DNA of 64,000 nucleotides from Acetobacteroides hydrogenigenes (GCF_004340205.1 NZ_SLWB01000009.1:62001-126000); one strand, 5' to 3'; positions 45,232 through 55,532 are shown, numbered from the stretch's first letter. Made by a program: numbers and translations. The notes: generated by a model not told the origin, from the sequence alone.

Positions 45232-45954
45232 ATGACCAGCACCTACGAAACCGGGCACGCCAAGAACGTGGATAACCTAGGACTACTAATCGCCAACATC
45301 GCCAGCTACGGCGAACGGTACAAGCCCACCAACCCCGCTCTATTACTCGAAGCGCTTAAGAAAATGGAAGCCGACGGACGCGCCGCCATTCTAGCCGTTA
45401 ACAACGCCATGCCCACCTATAGCCGTGCCACCATCGAGCGCGATAGCGCCTTTGGTCCGCTAGGCCCGCGGGTAACCCGCTCGCTCAACGCGCTTCGCGC
45501 CTCCAGCTCGTCCGAGCAAACCGACGAGGCCGCCACGGCCATCGTTCGCAAGATAAGGGGCAACCGTACCACCTCGGCCAAAGCCGCTGCTGCAACGGAC
45601 ACTAAGGTGGCCACCGTATCCACCTCGCAGCAGAGCTACGACAGCGTACTCGACAGCTACGAGCGCTACGTTCAGTACCTGGCAGCAACCCCCGAGTACG
45701 CGCCCAACGAGGAGGACATCAAGCTACCCGTACTCCAAGCCCTAGCGGTGGAGCTGCGCGCCAAGAATACCGCCTGCAACAACGCCAAGGTTGCCATCGA
45801 CAACGCCCGCATGGCCCGCAACCGTGCGCTCTACACCCCCCTAACCGGACTAGTAGATGTAGCCCTCGATGCCAAAACCTACATCAAGTCGCTATTTGGC
45901 GCCACCAGCCCCGAGTACAAGCTGGTAGGTAAGATCGACTTTACCAAGGCATAG
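45232..45954 (+). CDS. Conserved helical protein, TYETGHAKNV family
   Basis: The 240-residue soluble protein is rich in Ala and predicted all-alpha, with a central low-complexity linker (TTSAKAAAATDTKVATVSTS, about 122-141). The opening TYETGHAKNVDNLGLLIANI and the end YIKSLFGATSPEYKLVGKID match a conserved Bacteroidota hypothetical family as I recall it; its function is not known. Codon use is GC-rich compared with neighbours. A terminator follows the stop, then array C starts 115 bp after the stop. It lies between an old kbl remnant and intact kbl, as if inserted there or left by rearrangement. Confidence 0.8.
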   Translation: MTSTYETGHAKNVDNLGLLIANIASYGERYKPTNPALLLEALKKMEADGRAAILAVNNAMPTYSRATIERDSAFGPLGPRVTRSLNALRASSSSEQTDEAATAIVRKIRGNRTTSAKAAAATDTKVATVSTSQQSYDSVLDSYERYVQYLAATPEYAPNEEDIKLPVLQALAVELRAKNTACNNAKVAIDNARMARNRALYTPLTGLVDVALDAKTYIKSLFGATSPEYKLVGKIDFTKA

Positions 45955-46009
45955 CCAGCTCGCTCCGGCAGCTCGGCTTCCGAGCATTGCCACACCCCCC
46001 ATAGCATAA

Positions 46010-46047
46010 AAGGCGGAAGCACCCCGTAAGGTTGCTTCCGCCTTCTT
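46010..46047 (+). terminator. Terminator of the 45232 gene
   Basis: AGGCGGAAGCA and TGCTTCCGCCT form a strong stem with a loop of about 11 nt and a T-rich tail, placed between the gene and array C. Confidence 0.85.
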
Positions 46048-46069
46048 TATTCCAGTAGCCGTTCTCAAG

Positions 46070-46329
46070 CTTTAGGCCTCCCTGCTGCCGCTTTTCGGTT
46101 CCTGCCCGATACTTCTTGCCTCCCGTCTGCAGCTTTTGCCTTCCTGCCTGACGCTTTTGGTTTCCGGCCTGATACTTTTAGCTTCCGGTTCGACACTTCT
46201 TGCTTCCCGGTTGTAGCTTTTAGCATCCTGCCTCAAGCTTTTCGCTTCCCACCTGTCACTTTTCGCTTCCGGTTCGACACTTCTTGCTTCCCGGTTGTAG
46301 CTTTTAGCTTCCCGCCTCAAGCTTTTAAC
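46070..46329. repeat. Array C: 21-bp direct repeats with 84-bp higher order
   Basis: Twelve units related to CTTTTAGCTTCCGGTTCGAC start at 46070, 46091, 46112, 46133, 46154, 46175, 46196, 46217, 46238, 46259, 46280 and 46301, each exactly 21 bp long, followed by a partial unit. Units 46175-46237 recur almost unchanged at 46259-46321, an 84-bp (four-unit) repeat. All units point the same way. The terminator of the helical protein gene at 45232 precedes it. Confidence 0.93.
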
Positions 46330-46479
46330 ATCATATTTACTAGCTAAAGCTAAATAAAGGCCGTTTTCGAGGCCTCCTTTGCGGGGCACTTCGGCCGCCC
46401 CCATAAAAGCCTTTGCCGTCAGGACTATTTCAGGACTATTTATAGAAGAACAAAAGCAGGGCGTTAAATTGATGGACAC

Positions 46480-46735
46480 CGAATAGCCGGCATGGATTGA
46501 TGAAAAGAGCCGTAAGGTTTTTCCGTAAATAACATGGCGAAGCCATACCAGACAGGCACGAATTCTGTTTGAGCGAGCGGAACTTCCACAACGCGAATCA
46601 GTGCAATGCCGATGAAAGGACAAGAAGCAACATTTGAAATCGTAACATTCCACCGCGACCGAGCGAGTTAATTCGTGCAGGATTTTTCTTTGTTTCGTTT
46701 CTTTTGATCCCTCAAAAGAAATGAAAATTGAAGTT
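46480..46735. other. Intergenic repeat-like DNA upstream of kbl terminator
   Basis: No gene is convincing here. The stretch GGATTTTTCTTTGTTTCGTT followed by TCTTTTGATCCCTC, preceded by GAGCGAGCGG and GAGCGAGTTAATTCGTGCAG pieces, resembles a common dispersed Bacteroidota intergenic element. A minus-strand open frame runs from 46653 into array C but has no family features. Confidence 0.45.
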
Positions 46736-46829
46736 TGCCGATCTCTTATTATTAGTCCTCACGGCAATACCCAAAAAGCAAGAAGGGCCACCCTCATGGG
46801 CGACCCTCCTTTTATCGTATTCGATGAGC

Positions 46830-48020
46830 TTACTTCAAAACGCCCATCTCCTTGCCAACCTTGGTAAAGGCCGCAATACACTTGTCGAGATGCTCCATTT
46901 CGTGGCCTGCCGAAACCTGAACGCGGATACGAGCCTGTCCCTTTGGCACTACTGGATAGTAGAATCCGGTAACGTAGATGCCCTCTTCGAGAAGCTTAGC
47001 GGCAAAATCTTGCGACAGCTTAGCATCGTATAGCATTACGGCACAGATAGCCGATTGAGTTGGCTTGATATCGAATCCGGCAGCAACCATCTTGGTGCGG
47101 AAATACTCAACATTGCGAACTAGCTTATCATGCAGCTCATCCGACTCGCCTAACATTTGGAAAACCTCAAGGCTTGCACCTACAACTGCAGGTGGAATAG
47201 AGTTAGAGAACAAGTATGGACGAGAACGCTGACGAAGTAAGTCGATGATCTCTTTTCTACCGGTGGTAAATCCACCAATAGCACCACCAAATGCCTTACC
47301 TAGTGTTCCTGTGAGGATATCAACCTTGCCACGAACGTTGAACTGCTCAGTTACACCACGTCCAGTTTTACCAACAACACCAGCCGAGTGGCATTCGTCT
47401 ACCATTACTAGTGCGTCATACTTTTCGGCCAGCTCACAAATCTTATCCATTGGAGCAACGTTGCCATCCATAGAGAATACGCCGTCGGTTACAATGATAC
47501 GGAAGCGTTGTGCTTGTGCTAGCTTAAGCTGATTTTCCAAATCCTCCATGTCCGCATTAGCGTAACGATACCTTACTGCCTTACATAGGCGGACACCGTC
47601 GATAATAGAAGCATGGTTAAGCGCATCCGAGATGATAGCATCCTCTTCGCCAAAAAGCGGCTCAAACACACCACCGTTAGCATCAAAACATGCTGCGTAA
47701 AGAATGGTATCTTCTGTTCCAAAGTAGTCAGAGATAGCGTGCTCCAACTCCTTGTGGATATCCTGAGTTCCGCAGATAAATCGAACTGAAGACATACCGT
47801 ATCCGCGCTTTTCCATAGCCTTCTTGGCTGCCTTAATCACGCGTTGGTTATCGGAAAGACCTAGGTAGTTGTTGGCGCAAAAGTTTAGAACTTCTTGGCC
47901 GCCGTTAACCGTAATATCAGCCTTTTGTGGGCTGGTTATAATGCGCTCCTTTTTGTACAATCCTGCCTCTTCGATAGCTGCAAGTTCATTTTGAAGGTGC
48001 TGTTGAATTTTGCCGTACAT
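46830..48020 (-). CDS. kbl: 2-amino-3-ketobutyrate CoA ligase (glycine C-acetyltransferase)
   Basis: The 396-residue PLP enzyme of the alpha-oxoamine synthase family cleaves 2-amino-3-ketobutyrate to glycine and acetyl-CoA in threonine breakdown. It has the motif NNYLGLSDN near the N-terminus, the VDECHSAGV cofactor site and the PLP Lys in GTLGKAFGGAIGG (about residue 243). Length is normal. No threonine dehydrogenase gene is adjacent. A remnant of a second kbl copy lies 1.9 kb downstream at 44811-44941. Confidence 0.95.
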   Translation of the reverse strand: MYGKIQQHLQNELAAIEEAGLYKKERIITSPQKADITVNGGQEVLNFCANNYLGLSDNQRVIKAAKKAMEKRGYGMSSVRFICGTQDIHKELEHAISDYFGTEDTILYAACFDANGGVFEPLFGEEDAIISDALNHASIIDGVRLCKAVRYRYANADMEDLENQLKLAQAQRFRIIVTDGVFSMDGNVAPMDKICELAEKYDALVMVDECHSAGVVGKTGRGVTEQFNVRGKVDILTGTLGKAFGGAIGGFTTGRKEIIDLLRQRSRPYLFSNSIPPAVVGASLEVFQMLGESDELHDKLVRNVEYFRTKMVAAGFDIKPTQSAICAVMLYDAKLSQDFAAKLLEEGIYVTGFYYPVVPKGQARIRVQVSAGHEMEHLDKCIAAFTKVGKEMGVLK

Positions 48021-48203
48021 AGCGATTTATATTTTAGAGTGTTCGTGCTATTAACTGCACCAAAAATATGAATTAAATACTTATAAGATATTATTATTTA
48101 CAGCTAAAGTTATAGTAATTTATAGCCTAAACAGCCTGTACGCTTAATCTATACAAGCAACTGCACACATTAGTTGAAAGTTACAGCACTTGCACATCAC
48201 CGC

Positions 48204-49118
48204 TTATGGTAGTTTGGGGAATTCCCGAACATTCATATGCCTCATGTAGATCGAAAAAAGCAGCAGCACAATCAGCACAAGAGAAAAAATAACGTTGAAG
48301 TTGCTGATTTCAAAATCACCACCACTTCCAGCCGCTGTTGCTGGCGATTTATCCATTCGGTTTAATATAAAAGCAGAAACTACGTACTGCGCATTATTTA
48401 TAAAGTGAGCCAGCATAGGCACCCAAAGACTTCCTGTCCAGTAAAATAGGTATCCAAGCATAGCACCAAGCAAGAATCGGGGCAAAAACATCACCGCATC
48501 AAAATGAAAAGCCGAAAATAGAACCGCAGCTAAGAATATGCAGAGATGAGGATCTTTGATCCACTTCATAAAGATGCGCTGTAGAAAACCTCGGAAGAAG
48601 AATTCCTCGCAAAACGCAGGAATAACGCAAACAATAATGAGATTAAGGGTCAAATCGAAGTAAGAGGTTCCAAAAAGCAACAGGTTCGTCAGCTTTTCGC
48701 TTTGCGCATTGGCTTCCATATACTTTTGAGGCCAAGGCAACAGTTGGCTATACCGCGAGGCAAGCACCATTATCGTTGTCGAGAATAAAACAAGAAAAAC
48801 CGCATCAAATAGATCGCGCCAGTGTACTTTAGACGCAAGCATCAACGAGATTCCCTTACGCCCATACAGCACTCCAACCATAGCTAATGCTGGAACAAGA
48901 AAAACACCTATAGTTTGCCCCCCTTGAGAAAGCTTCATCCTAAACAGTAACTCCTGCAACGAAGGGTTTGCTGGTGCTTGAATCTTCAGCAAACGCTGTA
49001 GAGTAGCTATCGAATCCGGGGAAATGGCCTCGCTAATCAGCAGCGTTGCAAGTATCGACAGGGCTATTATGGATATGCTCAAAATCAGCTTTACAAGAAT
49101 ACTACCGGAAGTTTTCAT
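48204..49118 (-). CDS. CPBP family intramembrane protease
   Basis: The 304-residue membrane protein has about eight helices and the CPBP (Abi/CAAX-like) motifs EEFFFRGFLQRIF, FSAFHFD and the C-terminal HFINNAQY, which provide the Glu and His residues of the active site. CPBP proteins are Rce1-like glutamic endopeptidases; bacterial substrates are mostly unknown. It is divergent from dusB. Two further CPBP-type genes lie at 56206-57781. Confidence 0.9.
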   Translation of the reverse strand: MKTSGSILVKLILSISIIALSILATLLISEAISPDSIATLQRLLKIQAPANPSLQELLFRMKLSQGGQTIGVFLVPALAMVGVLYGRKGISLMLASKVHWRDLFDAVFLVLFSTTIMVLASRYSQLLPWPQKYMEANAQSEKLTNLLLFGTSYFDLTLNLIIVCVIPAFCEEFFFRGFLQRIFMKWIKDPHLCIFLAAVLFSAFHFDAVMFLPRFLLGAMLGYLFYWTGSLWVPMLAHFINNAQYVVSAFILNRMDKSPATAAGSGGDFEISNFNVIFSLVLIVLLLFSIYMRHMNVREFPKLP

Positions 49119-49262
49119 TCAAACTTTAAATTTTCGAAAGGCGAACACACTGGATCATGCTTTTATCAAGCAAAGTCCCTTCGCAGATTTGTGTTCTGTT
49201 AACAATGTTTACAGGCACAAATCTACAAAAATGTAGCTAACTCGAACTCTGATAATTCTTTC

Positions 49263-49270
49263 TATTTTTG
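49263..49270 (+). promoter_or_regulatory. -7 box upstream of dusB
   Basis: TATTTTTG fits TAnnTTTG and lies 19 bp before the dusB ATG. No matching -33 TTTG was found. Confidence 0.45.
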
Positions 49271-49288
49271 TAGCCCAAATTGCAAAAC

Positions 49289-50317
49289 ATGAAAATTGGA
49301 ACAATAGAGTTGGGAGAGCAACCTCTTTTCTTGGCCCCAATGGAGGATGTAACCGATCCTTCGTTTCGCTTTATCTGCAAGGAGTTCGGTGCCGATATGA
49401 TGTACACCGAGTTTATCTCTTCGGATGGGCTGATACGCGATGGCCATAAGTCGGTAGAGAAGCTCAACATATACGACTACGAGCGTCCTATTGGCATTCA
49501 GATATACGGCCACATCATCGAAAGCATGGTGGAAGCTGCCAAGATTGCCGAAGAAGCAGGCCCCGAGCTTGTCGATATCAACTTTGGCTGCCCCGTTCGC
49601 AAAATTGCCGGGCGAGGTGCAGGCTCGGGCATGATGCGCACCCCCGACCTTATGGTAGAGATGACCCGCCAGATTGTCGAGGCGGTAAAGCTCCCTGTTA
49701 CGGTTAAAACCCGCCTTGGCTACGACGACTCGATGAAGAATATTGTCGAACTAGCAGAGCGCCTTCAGGATGTGGGAATACAGGCACTAACCATTCACGG
49801 AAGAACTCGCGCCCAAATGTACACCGGCGAAGCCGACTGGACGCTTATAGGTGAAGTAAAGAACAACCCCCGAATTCACATCCCGATTATTGGCAATGGA
49901 GACGTTGCTTCTCCCGAAAAAGCGAAGGAGATGTTCGATCGCTATGGCGTAGATGCCATAATGGTTGGACGGGCCACCTACGGACGCCCTTGGATTTTTA
50001 AGGAGATAAAGCACTACCTGCAAACAGGCGAGCTAATGCTGCCTCCTTCCGTACCAGAGCGTGTGGAGATTGCCAAGCGCCACCTAAAAAAATCGGTAGA
50101 AATAAAAGGGGACAGAACTGGTATTCTGGAAATGCGCCGCCACTTGAGCAGCTACTTTAAGGGATTACCCAACTTTAAGGAAACCCGCATGAAGCTTGTC
50201 ACCCTCAATGACGTGGAAGAACTTTTTGCGGTGCTTAACTCTATAACCGAGAGATGGGGCGATAATACAGACATTCTAAAAGAGCTGTACAATTCACCTC
50301 TTAATGGCAAGAGTTAG
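49289..50317 (+). CDS. dusB: tRNA-dihydrouridine synthase B
   Basis: The 342-residue FMN enzyme reduces uridine to dihydrouridine in tRNA. The opening LFLAPMEDVTDPSFRF, catalytic Cys101 in NFGCPVRKI, the GRTRAQMY motif and the FMN-phosphate site (IPIIGNGDV, MVGRATYGRPW) are typical of DusB. The ATG at 49289 is preferred over a TTG at 49280. A perfect terminator follows. Confidence 0.94.
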   Translation: MKIGTIELGEQPLFLAPMEDVTDPSFRFICKEFGADMMYTEFISSDGLIRDGHKSVEKLNIYDYERPIGIQIYGHIIESMVEAAKIAEEAGPELVDINFGCPVRKIAGRGAGSGMMRTPDLMVEMTRQIVEAVKLPVTVKTRLGYDDSMKNIVELAERLQDVGIQALTIHGRTRAQMYTGEADWTLIGEVKNNPRIHIPIIGNGDVASPEKAKEMFDRYGVDAIMVGRATYGRPWIFKEIKHYLQTGELMLPPSVPERVEIAKRHLKKSVEIKGDRTGILEMRRHLSSYFKGLPNFKETRMKLVTLNDVEELFAVLNSITERWGDNTDILKELYNSPLNGKS

Positions 50318-50335
50318 TGTTAATCGGAACTTTAT

Positions 50336-50377
50336 AATATGAAGAAAGGAAGCCAACCTGCTTCCTTTCTTCATATT
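50336..50377. terminator. Bidirectional terminator after dusB
   Basis: GAAGAAAGGAAGC and GCTTCCTTTCTTC form a perfect 13-bp stem, extended by AATAT/ATATT, between convergent dusB and the lipoprotein gene. Confidence 0.85.
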
Positions 50378-50392
50378 CTGTTATAAACCTTC

Positions 50393-50782
50393 TTACTTTG
50401 CCTTACCGTAAGAAAGCTGAATTACGTAATCGGACTGACGACGAGTTTTATTAAACTCTGGATAGGGATAAACAGAATTAAGCTTCAAGCGAATTCCATC
50501 CAAAACAATCTCATTAGGAAAACTTGTACTAATAGCAGTATCAACAGAACGCTTCCCGGTGTAAAGCTGGAGCCTAAGCTTTGCTTCGCCTTGCCTTACA
50601 TAACCAGAACCTATAGGTTTACGCATATCAACCACTTCATGCACCTTCAAAAAGACACCGTCGGATATAACGACCTCCTTATTCGTGGTTACATTCAGCG
50701 TATTGCTATCTGCATCCTTATTCTCATATTCCCCGCAAGCCCCCAAAACTGCGGCTACTAATAAAAGTAATGCCTTCCTCAT
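50393..50782 (-). CDS. Hypothetical lipoprotein
   Basis: The 129-residue protein has a lipoprotein signal (MRKALLLLVAAVLGACG; lipobox LGAC) and a small beta-rich domain (KEVVISDGVFLKVHEVVDMR and following). I recognise no family. The start at 50782 is chosen to give the signal peptide; an upstream ATG at 50830 would add 16 charged residues before it. Confidence 0.65.
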   Translation of the reverse strand: MRKALLLLVAAVLGACGEYENKDADSNTLNVTTNKEVVISDGVFLKVHEVVDMRKPIGSGYVRQGEAKLRLQLYTGKRSVDTAISTSFPNEIVLDGIRLKLNSVYPYPEFNKTRRQSDYVIQLSYGKAK

Positions 50783-51015
50783 CTTTTCGAAACTTTTGTT
50801 TTTTACAGCCAAATTCTCTTGCTTCTCCATATCCCATATCCCAAGTCAAACAAAGCTAAGAAGCAAAAACACCTTATAATCGATTAGAACCAAGGATCAC
50901 TAAACACTAATCCCTGCTGCAAATTTAACAAAATCTTCTAAGTATTAAAATGTGTTATCAAAAAATCGCATCAAAAAAAGACATTTGCGCCCTTTTTTTT
51001 GCCATTAATGCAAGT

Positions 51016-51813
51016 TTATGCGCACTTCTCAGCAAAAGCCACTATGGCTTCTAGCGATTTTTTAGGCTCTTCAACAAATCCCATATGGCCTGAATTCTCT
51101 AAAACTAGCGTCTCGGCCTTTGGAAACTTTGCCATTAAACCTTCGGCAACCTCCCAACTTATGTAAAAGTCCTTCATGCCAAAAACAAACATATGGGGAA
51201 TAGTTGTTGACGCAACAAACTCATTCATATCCTCGCGTATCTTCATCCCATTAAGGCTTGCTATAACACCAGCCTTTTCGTTTACGCTGTACATCTCTAC
51301 ACATTCATCTATAAAATCGGCAAAACGCTTACGATTGTCGCGCGCAAAACCGTTAGGAGCCGTTGTACGTGCTATGAGTTCGAGCTTATCTTCCTTCAAC
51401 AGCTCTATCTCCTTATCCCGCAGCGCCCGCTTTTCTTCAGAATCTGGATTAGGCGTTGAATGAAAGAGCACAAAACCATTAAGCAATTCGGGATACTTCT
51501 TTGCAAAAGCAAGGGTAACATATCCCCCCATCGAATGGCCCACCAAAATACACTTATTTACATTTGCCAGCGCAAGAACATGCCGAACCGCATCGGCCAT
51601 AAACTCCATGGTGTGAACATCTCCATGTTCTCCCGACAGCCCATGACCCGGAAGGTCTAAGCGAATAACCCTATTAGTCCGCTTAAGGTTTGAAGCAAAA
51701 TCGTCCCACACAAGCGACGACTCGAGATAGCCATGTAGCAGCATAACCGGAATCCCTCGTCCCTCATCAATGTAAAACAAAGGAGTATCACCAAACATCA
51801 CGAACTTTTCCAT
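51016..51813 (-). CDS. Alpha/beta hydrolase
   Basis: The 265-residue alpha/beta-fold hydrolase has an oxyanion HG in VMLLHGYLES and nucleophile Ser in VGHSMGGYVTLAF. The expected acid (FGMKDFYISWEVAE) and the terminal His in ENSGHMGFVEEP complete the triad. Substrate cannot be assigned. No signal peptide. It is divergent from the succinate dehydrogenase operon. Confidence 0.9.
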   Translation of the reverse strand: MEKFVMFGDTPLFYIDEGRGIPVMLLHGYLESSLVWDDFASNLKRTNRVIRLDLPGHGLSGEHGDVHTMEFMADAVRHVLALANVNKCILVGHSMGGYVTLAFAKKYPELLNGFVLFHSTPNPDSEEKRALRDKEIELLKEDKLELIARTTAPNGFARDNRKRFADFIDECVEMYSVNEKAGVIASLNGMKIREDMNEFVASTTIPHMFVFGMKDFYISWEVAEGLMAKFPKAETLVLENSGHMGFVEEPKKSLEAIVAFAEKCA

Positions 51814-51943
51814 AAGCTAATTTTTTGTGCAAATATACGCCATTCGAAAGTATGGACCACAACTTACAGTTAACTGTGCTATTCTAGAATCGATTTAAAT
51901 TAAGGTTTTTTGCCATGGGGAACTGTTTTTTGAGGCTATTTCT

Positions 51944-51975
51944 TTTGTTAATTGATAAACAACGGGGTACTTTTG
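51944..51975 (+). promoter_or_regulatory. Sigma-ABfr promoter of the sdh operon
   Basis: TTTG at 51944-51947 and TACTTTTG at 51968-51975 are 20 bp apart, an excellent match to the Bacteroidota primary promoter (TTTG, 19-21 bp, TAnnTTTG). The sdhC start is 87 bp further on, leaving an untranslated leader. Confidence 0.8.
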
Positions 51976-52061
51976 CGTAGCTCTATTTGGCGGGATACAA
52001 CCAACGTAACTTGCTATAAATGTGCAAAACTGAACGATTTTTTAAAACAAATAATTCCGAC

Positions 52062-52748
52062 ATGAGTAACATTTTTAGTTCTTCTATTGGGAAAAAACTG
52101 GTAATGAGTCTTTCCGGTTTATTCCTAATCGTGTTTCTATTGGTGCACCTCGGAGTAAACTCTCTTCTAATGTTCGACAACACGGGAAGACTGTTCAACT
52201 TAGGCGCTCACTTTATGGCTACAAACCCTCTAATCAAGGTGTTTGAACCTGTATTGGCTATTGGATTCCTGCTTCACATCGTATGGGCTTTCACCATCAC
52301 CCTACGCAACATGCAAGCTCGCCCAGTAAGATATGCCGTAAACAACCAATCAGGTAATGCAACCTTTGCTTCTCGTAACATGTTCGTACTTGGTGTTATC
52401 GTGCTTGGGTTCTTGGCTATCCACCTTGCCAACTTCTTCGTAAAGATCAAGTTTACCGGATCGCCACTTTTGGCCGAGGTTGACGTTGATGGAGTTATGA
52501 TGGAAAATGCCTACGGTCTAGTTGTTGAGCTATTCCGCAACCCAATTTACTCTGTTGTTTACGTTGTATGGATAATTGCCCTATGGTTCCACCTAACCCA
52601 CGGTTTTTGGAGCGCATTCCAAACTGTTGGACTTAACAACCAAATCTGGATTAAACGTTGGAAGGCAGTTGCCTATGCATACGCAACTATCGTTGCTGTA
52701 GGTTTTGCTATCATCCCACTATTCTTCCTTTTAGGTCTTGATGCTTAA
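52062..52748 (+). CDS. sdhC: Succinate dehydrogenase/fumarate reductase cytochrome b subunit
   Basis: The 228-residue membrane anchor has about five helices ([20 protein letters not shown] first) with several His residues placed to bind haem, as in the single-subunit type B succinate:quinone oxidoreductases. It anchors SdhAB to the inner membrane and passes electrons to or from menaquinone. The ATG at 52062 fits family N-termini ([13 protein letters not shown]). The genes follow in the order C-A-B. Confidence 0.93.
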   Translation: MSNIFSSSIGKKLVMSLSGLFLIVFLLVHLGVNSLLMFDNTGRLFNLGAHFMATNPLIKVFEPVLAIGFLLHIVWAFTITLRNMQARPVRYAVNNQSGNATFASRNMFVLGVIVLGFLAIHLANFFVKIKFTGSPLLAEVDVDGVMMENAYGLVVELFRNPIYSVVYVVWIIALWFHLTHGFWSAFQTVGLNNQIWIKRWKAVAYAYATIVAVGFAIIPLFFLLGLDA

Positions 52749-52795
52749 TTCGATCGAGCAATCGTTCTAAATTGAAAAGAAAAAAAGATTACGAT

Positions 52796-54739
52796 ATGAA
52801 ACAGTTTGATTCTAAGATTCCAGCTGGCCCATTGGCGGACAAGTGGAAAAATCATAAGGCTGCCATTAAAGTGGTTAGTCCCGCAAACAAAAGAAAGTTA
52901 GACATTATTGTTGTTGGTACCGGTTTAGGTGGTGCTTCTGCAGCTGCCTCTCTTGCCGACCTTGGATATAATGTAAAGGTATTCTGCATCTCTGATAGCC
53001 CACGTCGTGCGCACTCTATCGCGGCTCAAGGGGGTATCAACGCTGCTAAGAACTACCAAAACGATAACGACTCGGTTTACCGTTTGTTCTACGATACGAT
53101 TAAGGGTGGTGACTACCGTGCTCGCGAGGCCAACGTTTACCGTTTGGCTGAAGTAAGCGGCGCTATCATCGACCAATGCGTTGCTCAAGGTGTTCCATTT
53201 GCTCGCGATTACGGCGGACTACTTGACAACCGCTCTTTTGGTGGTGCTCAGGTTTCTCGTACCTTCTACGCTAAGGGACAAACCGGACAGCAACTTCTAC
53301 TAGGTGCTTACGCTGCCCTTAACAAGGGTATTGCTCGTGGCAATATCAAGTCGTACGTTCGCCACGAAATGCTCGATGTAGTTATCATTGATGGCAAGGC
53401 TCGTGGTATCATTACCCGCAATCTTGTAACCGGCGAAATCGAGCGTCACGGAGCACACGCTGTTGTTCTTGCAACTGGTGGCTACGGAAACGTATTCTTC
53501 CTTTCGACCAACGCTATGAACTCTAACGGTTCGGCTGCTTGGCAAGCTTACAAAAAGGGCGCAATGTTTGCTAACCCTTGCTTCACCCAAATTCACCCAA
53601 CCTGTATTCCAGTACACGGTGACCAACAGTCGAAGTTAACCCTTATGTCGGAGTCGCTTCGTAACGATGGCCGTATCTGGGTTCCAAAGAAGAAGGAAGA
53701 TGTAGAGAAGATTCGCAAGAAGCAAATCAAGGCTTCTTCTATCGCAGAAGAGGATCGCGACTACTACCTAGAACGTCGTTACCCTGCATTCGGTAACCTT
53801 GTACCACGTGACGTTGCTTCGCGTGCTGCTAAGGAGCGTTGCGATGCTGGTTTCGGTGTTAACGAAACAGGTTTGGCCGTATTCCTAGATTTCTCTACCG
53901 CTATCAACCGTCTTGGACAAAAGACCATCGAAGCTCGCTACGGTAACCTATTCCAAATGTACGAGAAGATTACCGACGTAAATCCTTACGAAGAGCCTAT
54001 GATGATCTACCCAGCGGTTCACTACACCATGGGTGGTCTTTGGTGCGACTACAACCTGATGACCAACATCCCAGGATTGTACGCTATCGGTGAGGCAAAC
54101 TTCTCAGATCACGGAGCAAACCGTCTTGGTGCATCTGCGCTTATGCAAGGTCTTGCTGACGGATACTTCATCCTTCCATACACCATTGGCGATTACCTAT
54201 CGCACGAGATTACCTCTCCTAAGGTAAACACCAACACCTCAGAGTTCGAAGAAGCAGAGAAAGCTGTTAAGGCTAGAATCGAAAAGCTATTCAGCATTAA
54301 GGGTAAGAAGACTGTTGACGAGCTACACAAGGAGCTAGGCCACATCATGTGGGATCTAGTGGGTATGGCTCGTAACGAAAAGGGTCTTGAGCAAGCGGTT
54401 GAGCGTATTAAAGCGCTTCGCGAAGAGTTCTGGAAGAACGTTTACGTTCCAGGAACCAACAACTCTTTCAACCCAGAAATCGAAAAAGCTCTACGCCTTG
54501 CCGACTTCCTTGAAATGGGCGAGGTTATGGCTTACGATGCTTACAACCGTAACGAATCGTGTGGTGGTCACTTCCGCGAAGAGTTCCAAACCGAAGAGGG
54601 AGAAGCTAAGCGTAACGACGAAGAGTACACCTACGTTGCTTGCTGGGAGTACACCGGCGAAGGCCAAAAGCCAGAGCTTAACAAAGAGCCACTAAACTTC
54701 GAATTCATTAAGGTGGCACAACGTAACTATAAAGAGTAA
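52796..54739 (+). CDS. sdhA: Succinate dehydrogenase/fumarate reductase flavoprotein subunit
   Basis: The 647-residue flavoprotein has an N-terminal dinucleotide-binding motif [20 protein letters not shown], the FAD attachment region around [16 protein letters not shown] and active-site motifs such as FTQIHPT and HYTMGGL. It interconverts succinate and fumarate, with FAD covalently bound. It lies between sdhC and sdhB. Codon use in this operon favours pyrimidine-ending codons typical of highly expressed genes. Confidence 0.96.
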   Translation: MKQFDSKIPAGPLADKWKNHKAAIKVVSPANKRKLDIIVVGTGLGGASAAASLADLGYNVKVFCISDSPRRAHSIAAQGGINAAKNYQNDNDSVYRLFYDTIKGGDYRAREANVYRLAEVSGAIIDQCVAQGVPFARDYGGLLDNRSFGGAQVSRTFYAKGQTGQQLLLGAYAALNKGIARGNIKSYVRHEMLDVVIIDGKARGIITRNLVTGEIERHGAHAVVLATGGYGNVFFLSTNAMNSNGSAAWQAYKKGAMFANPCFTQIHPTCIPVHGDQQSKLTLMSESLRNDGRIWVPKKKEDVEKIRKKQIKASSIAEEDRDYYLERRYPAFGNLVPRDVASRAAKERCDAGFGVNETGLAVFLDFSTAINRLGQKTIEARYGNLFQMYEKITDVNPYEEPMMIYPAVHYTMGGLWCDYNLMTNIPGLYAIGEANFSDHGANRLGASALMQGLADGYFILPYTIGDYLSHEITSPKVNTNTSEFEEAEKAVKARIEKLFSIKGKKTVDELHKELGHIMWDLVGMARNEKGLEQAVERIKALREEFWKNVYVPGTNNSFNPEIEKALRLADFLEMGEVMAYDAYNRNESCGGHFREEFQTEEGEAKRNDEEYTYVACWEYTGEGQKPELNKEPLNFEFIKVAQRNYKE

Positions 54740-54755
54740 TCGGAGGAGAACAATC

Positions 54756-55511
54756 ATGGAAAACAAGCTAAATCTCACGCTTAAGGTATGGCGCCAAGCC
54801 GATGCTAAAAGCAAAGGAAGATTTGAAACATATAAGGTGAACGACATTTCGACCGAAAGCTCGTTCCTAGAAATGTTGGACATCGTTAACAACAACCTTA
54901 TTCACGAAGGAAAAGAGCCTATCGCATTCGATCACGACTGCCGCGAGGGTATTTGCGGTATGTGCTCGCTATATATCGATGGCCGCGCTCACGGACCAGA
55001 CGATGACATCACCACTTGCCAGCTTCACATGCGTAAGTTCAAGAATGGCGATACCATTACCATTGAGCCTTGGCGTTCGGCTGCCTTCCCTGTAATTAAG
55101 GACCTTGTTGTAGACCGTCAAGCTTTCGATAAGATTCTTCAAGCAGGTGGTTTCGTTACCGTAAATACCGGTGGTATTCCTGATGGTAACGCAATTCCAA
55201 TTAGCAAGGAGAAAGCAGACGAAAGCATGGATGCAGCTAGCTGTATTGGTTGCGGTGCTTGCGTTGCAACCTGCAAGAATGGCTCTGCAATGCTATTCGT
55301 TTCGGCTCGCGTATCGTCGCTAGCCCTTCTTCCTCAAGGAAAGATCGAAGGCGCACGTCGTGCAAAAAGCATGGTGGCTAAAATGGATGAGCTGGGCTTT
55401 GGTGGATGTACCAACACCGGTGCTTGCGAGGCAGAATGTCCAAAGGGCATCTCTATTTCGCACATCGCTCGCCTAAACCGCGAATTCCTTTGCGCTAAGC
55501 TTGCTGAGTAA
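54756..55511 (+). CDS. sdhB: Succinate dehydrogenase/fumarate reductase iron-sulphur subunit
   Basis: The 251-residue protein carries the [2Fe-2S] motif CREGICGMC in its N-terminal ferredoxin domain, then [11 protein letters not shown] and a later [15 protein letters not shown] that bind the [4Fe-4S] and [3Fe-4S] clusters. It links SdhA to the membrane subunit. A good Shine-Dalgarno site (GGAGGAG) precedes the ATG, 17 bp after sdhA. A terminator follows 22 bp after the stop. Confidence 0.96.
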   Translation: MENKLNLTLKVWRQADAKSKGRFETYKVNDISTESSFLEMLDIVNNNLIHEGKEPIAFDHDCREGICGMCSLYIDGRAHGPDDDITTCQLHMRKFKNGDTITIEPWRSAAFPVIKDLVVDRQAFDKILQAGGFVTVNTGGIPDGNAIPISKEKADESMDAASCIGCGACVATCKNGSAMLFVSARVSSLALLPQGKIEGARRAKSMVAKMDELGFGGCTNTGACEAECPKGISISHIARLNREFLCAKLAE

Positions 55512-55532
55512 GCTTTAGCCAAACAAATCATA

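Noticed and set aside
46072-46653. Arg/Glu/Lys heptad protein on the minus strand across array C
   Set aside because: Only the array part is repetitive; the N-terminal half has no family features, and no good start site is seen. It is more likely a by-product of the 21-bp period.
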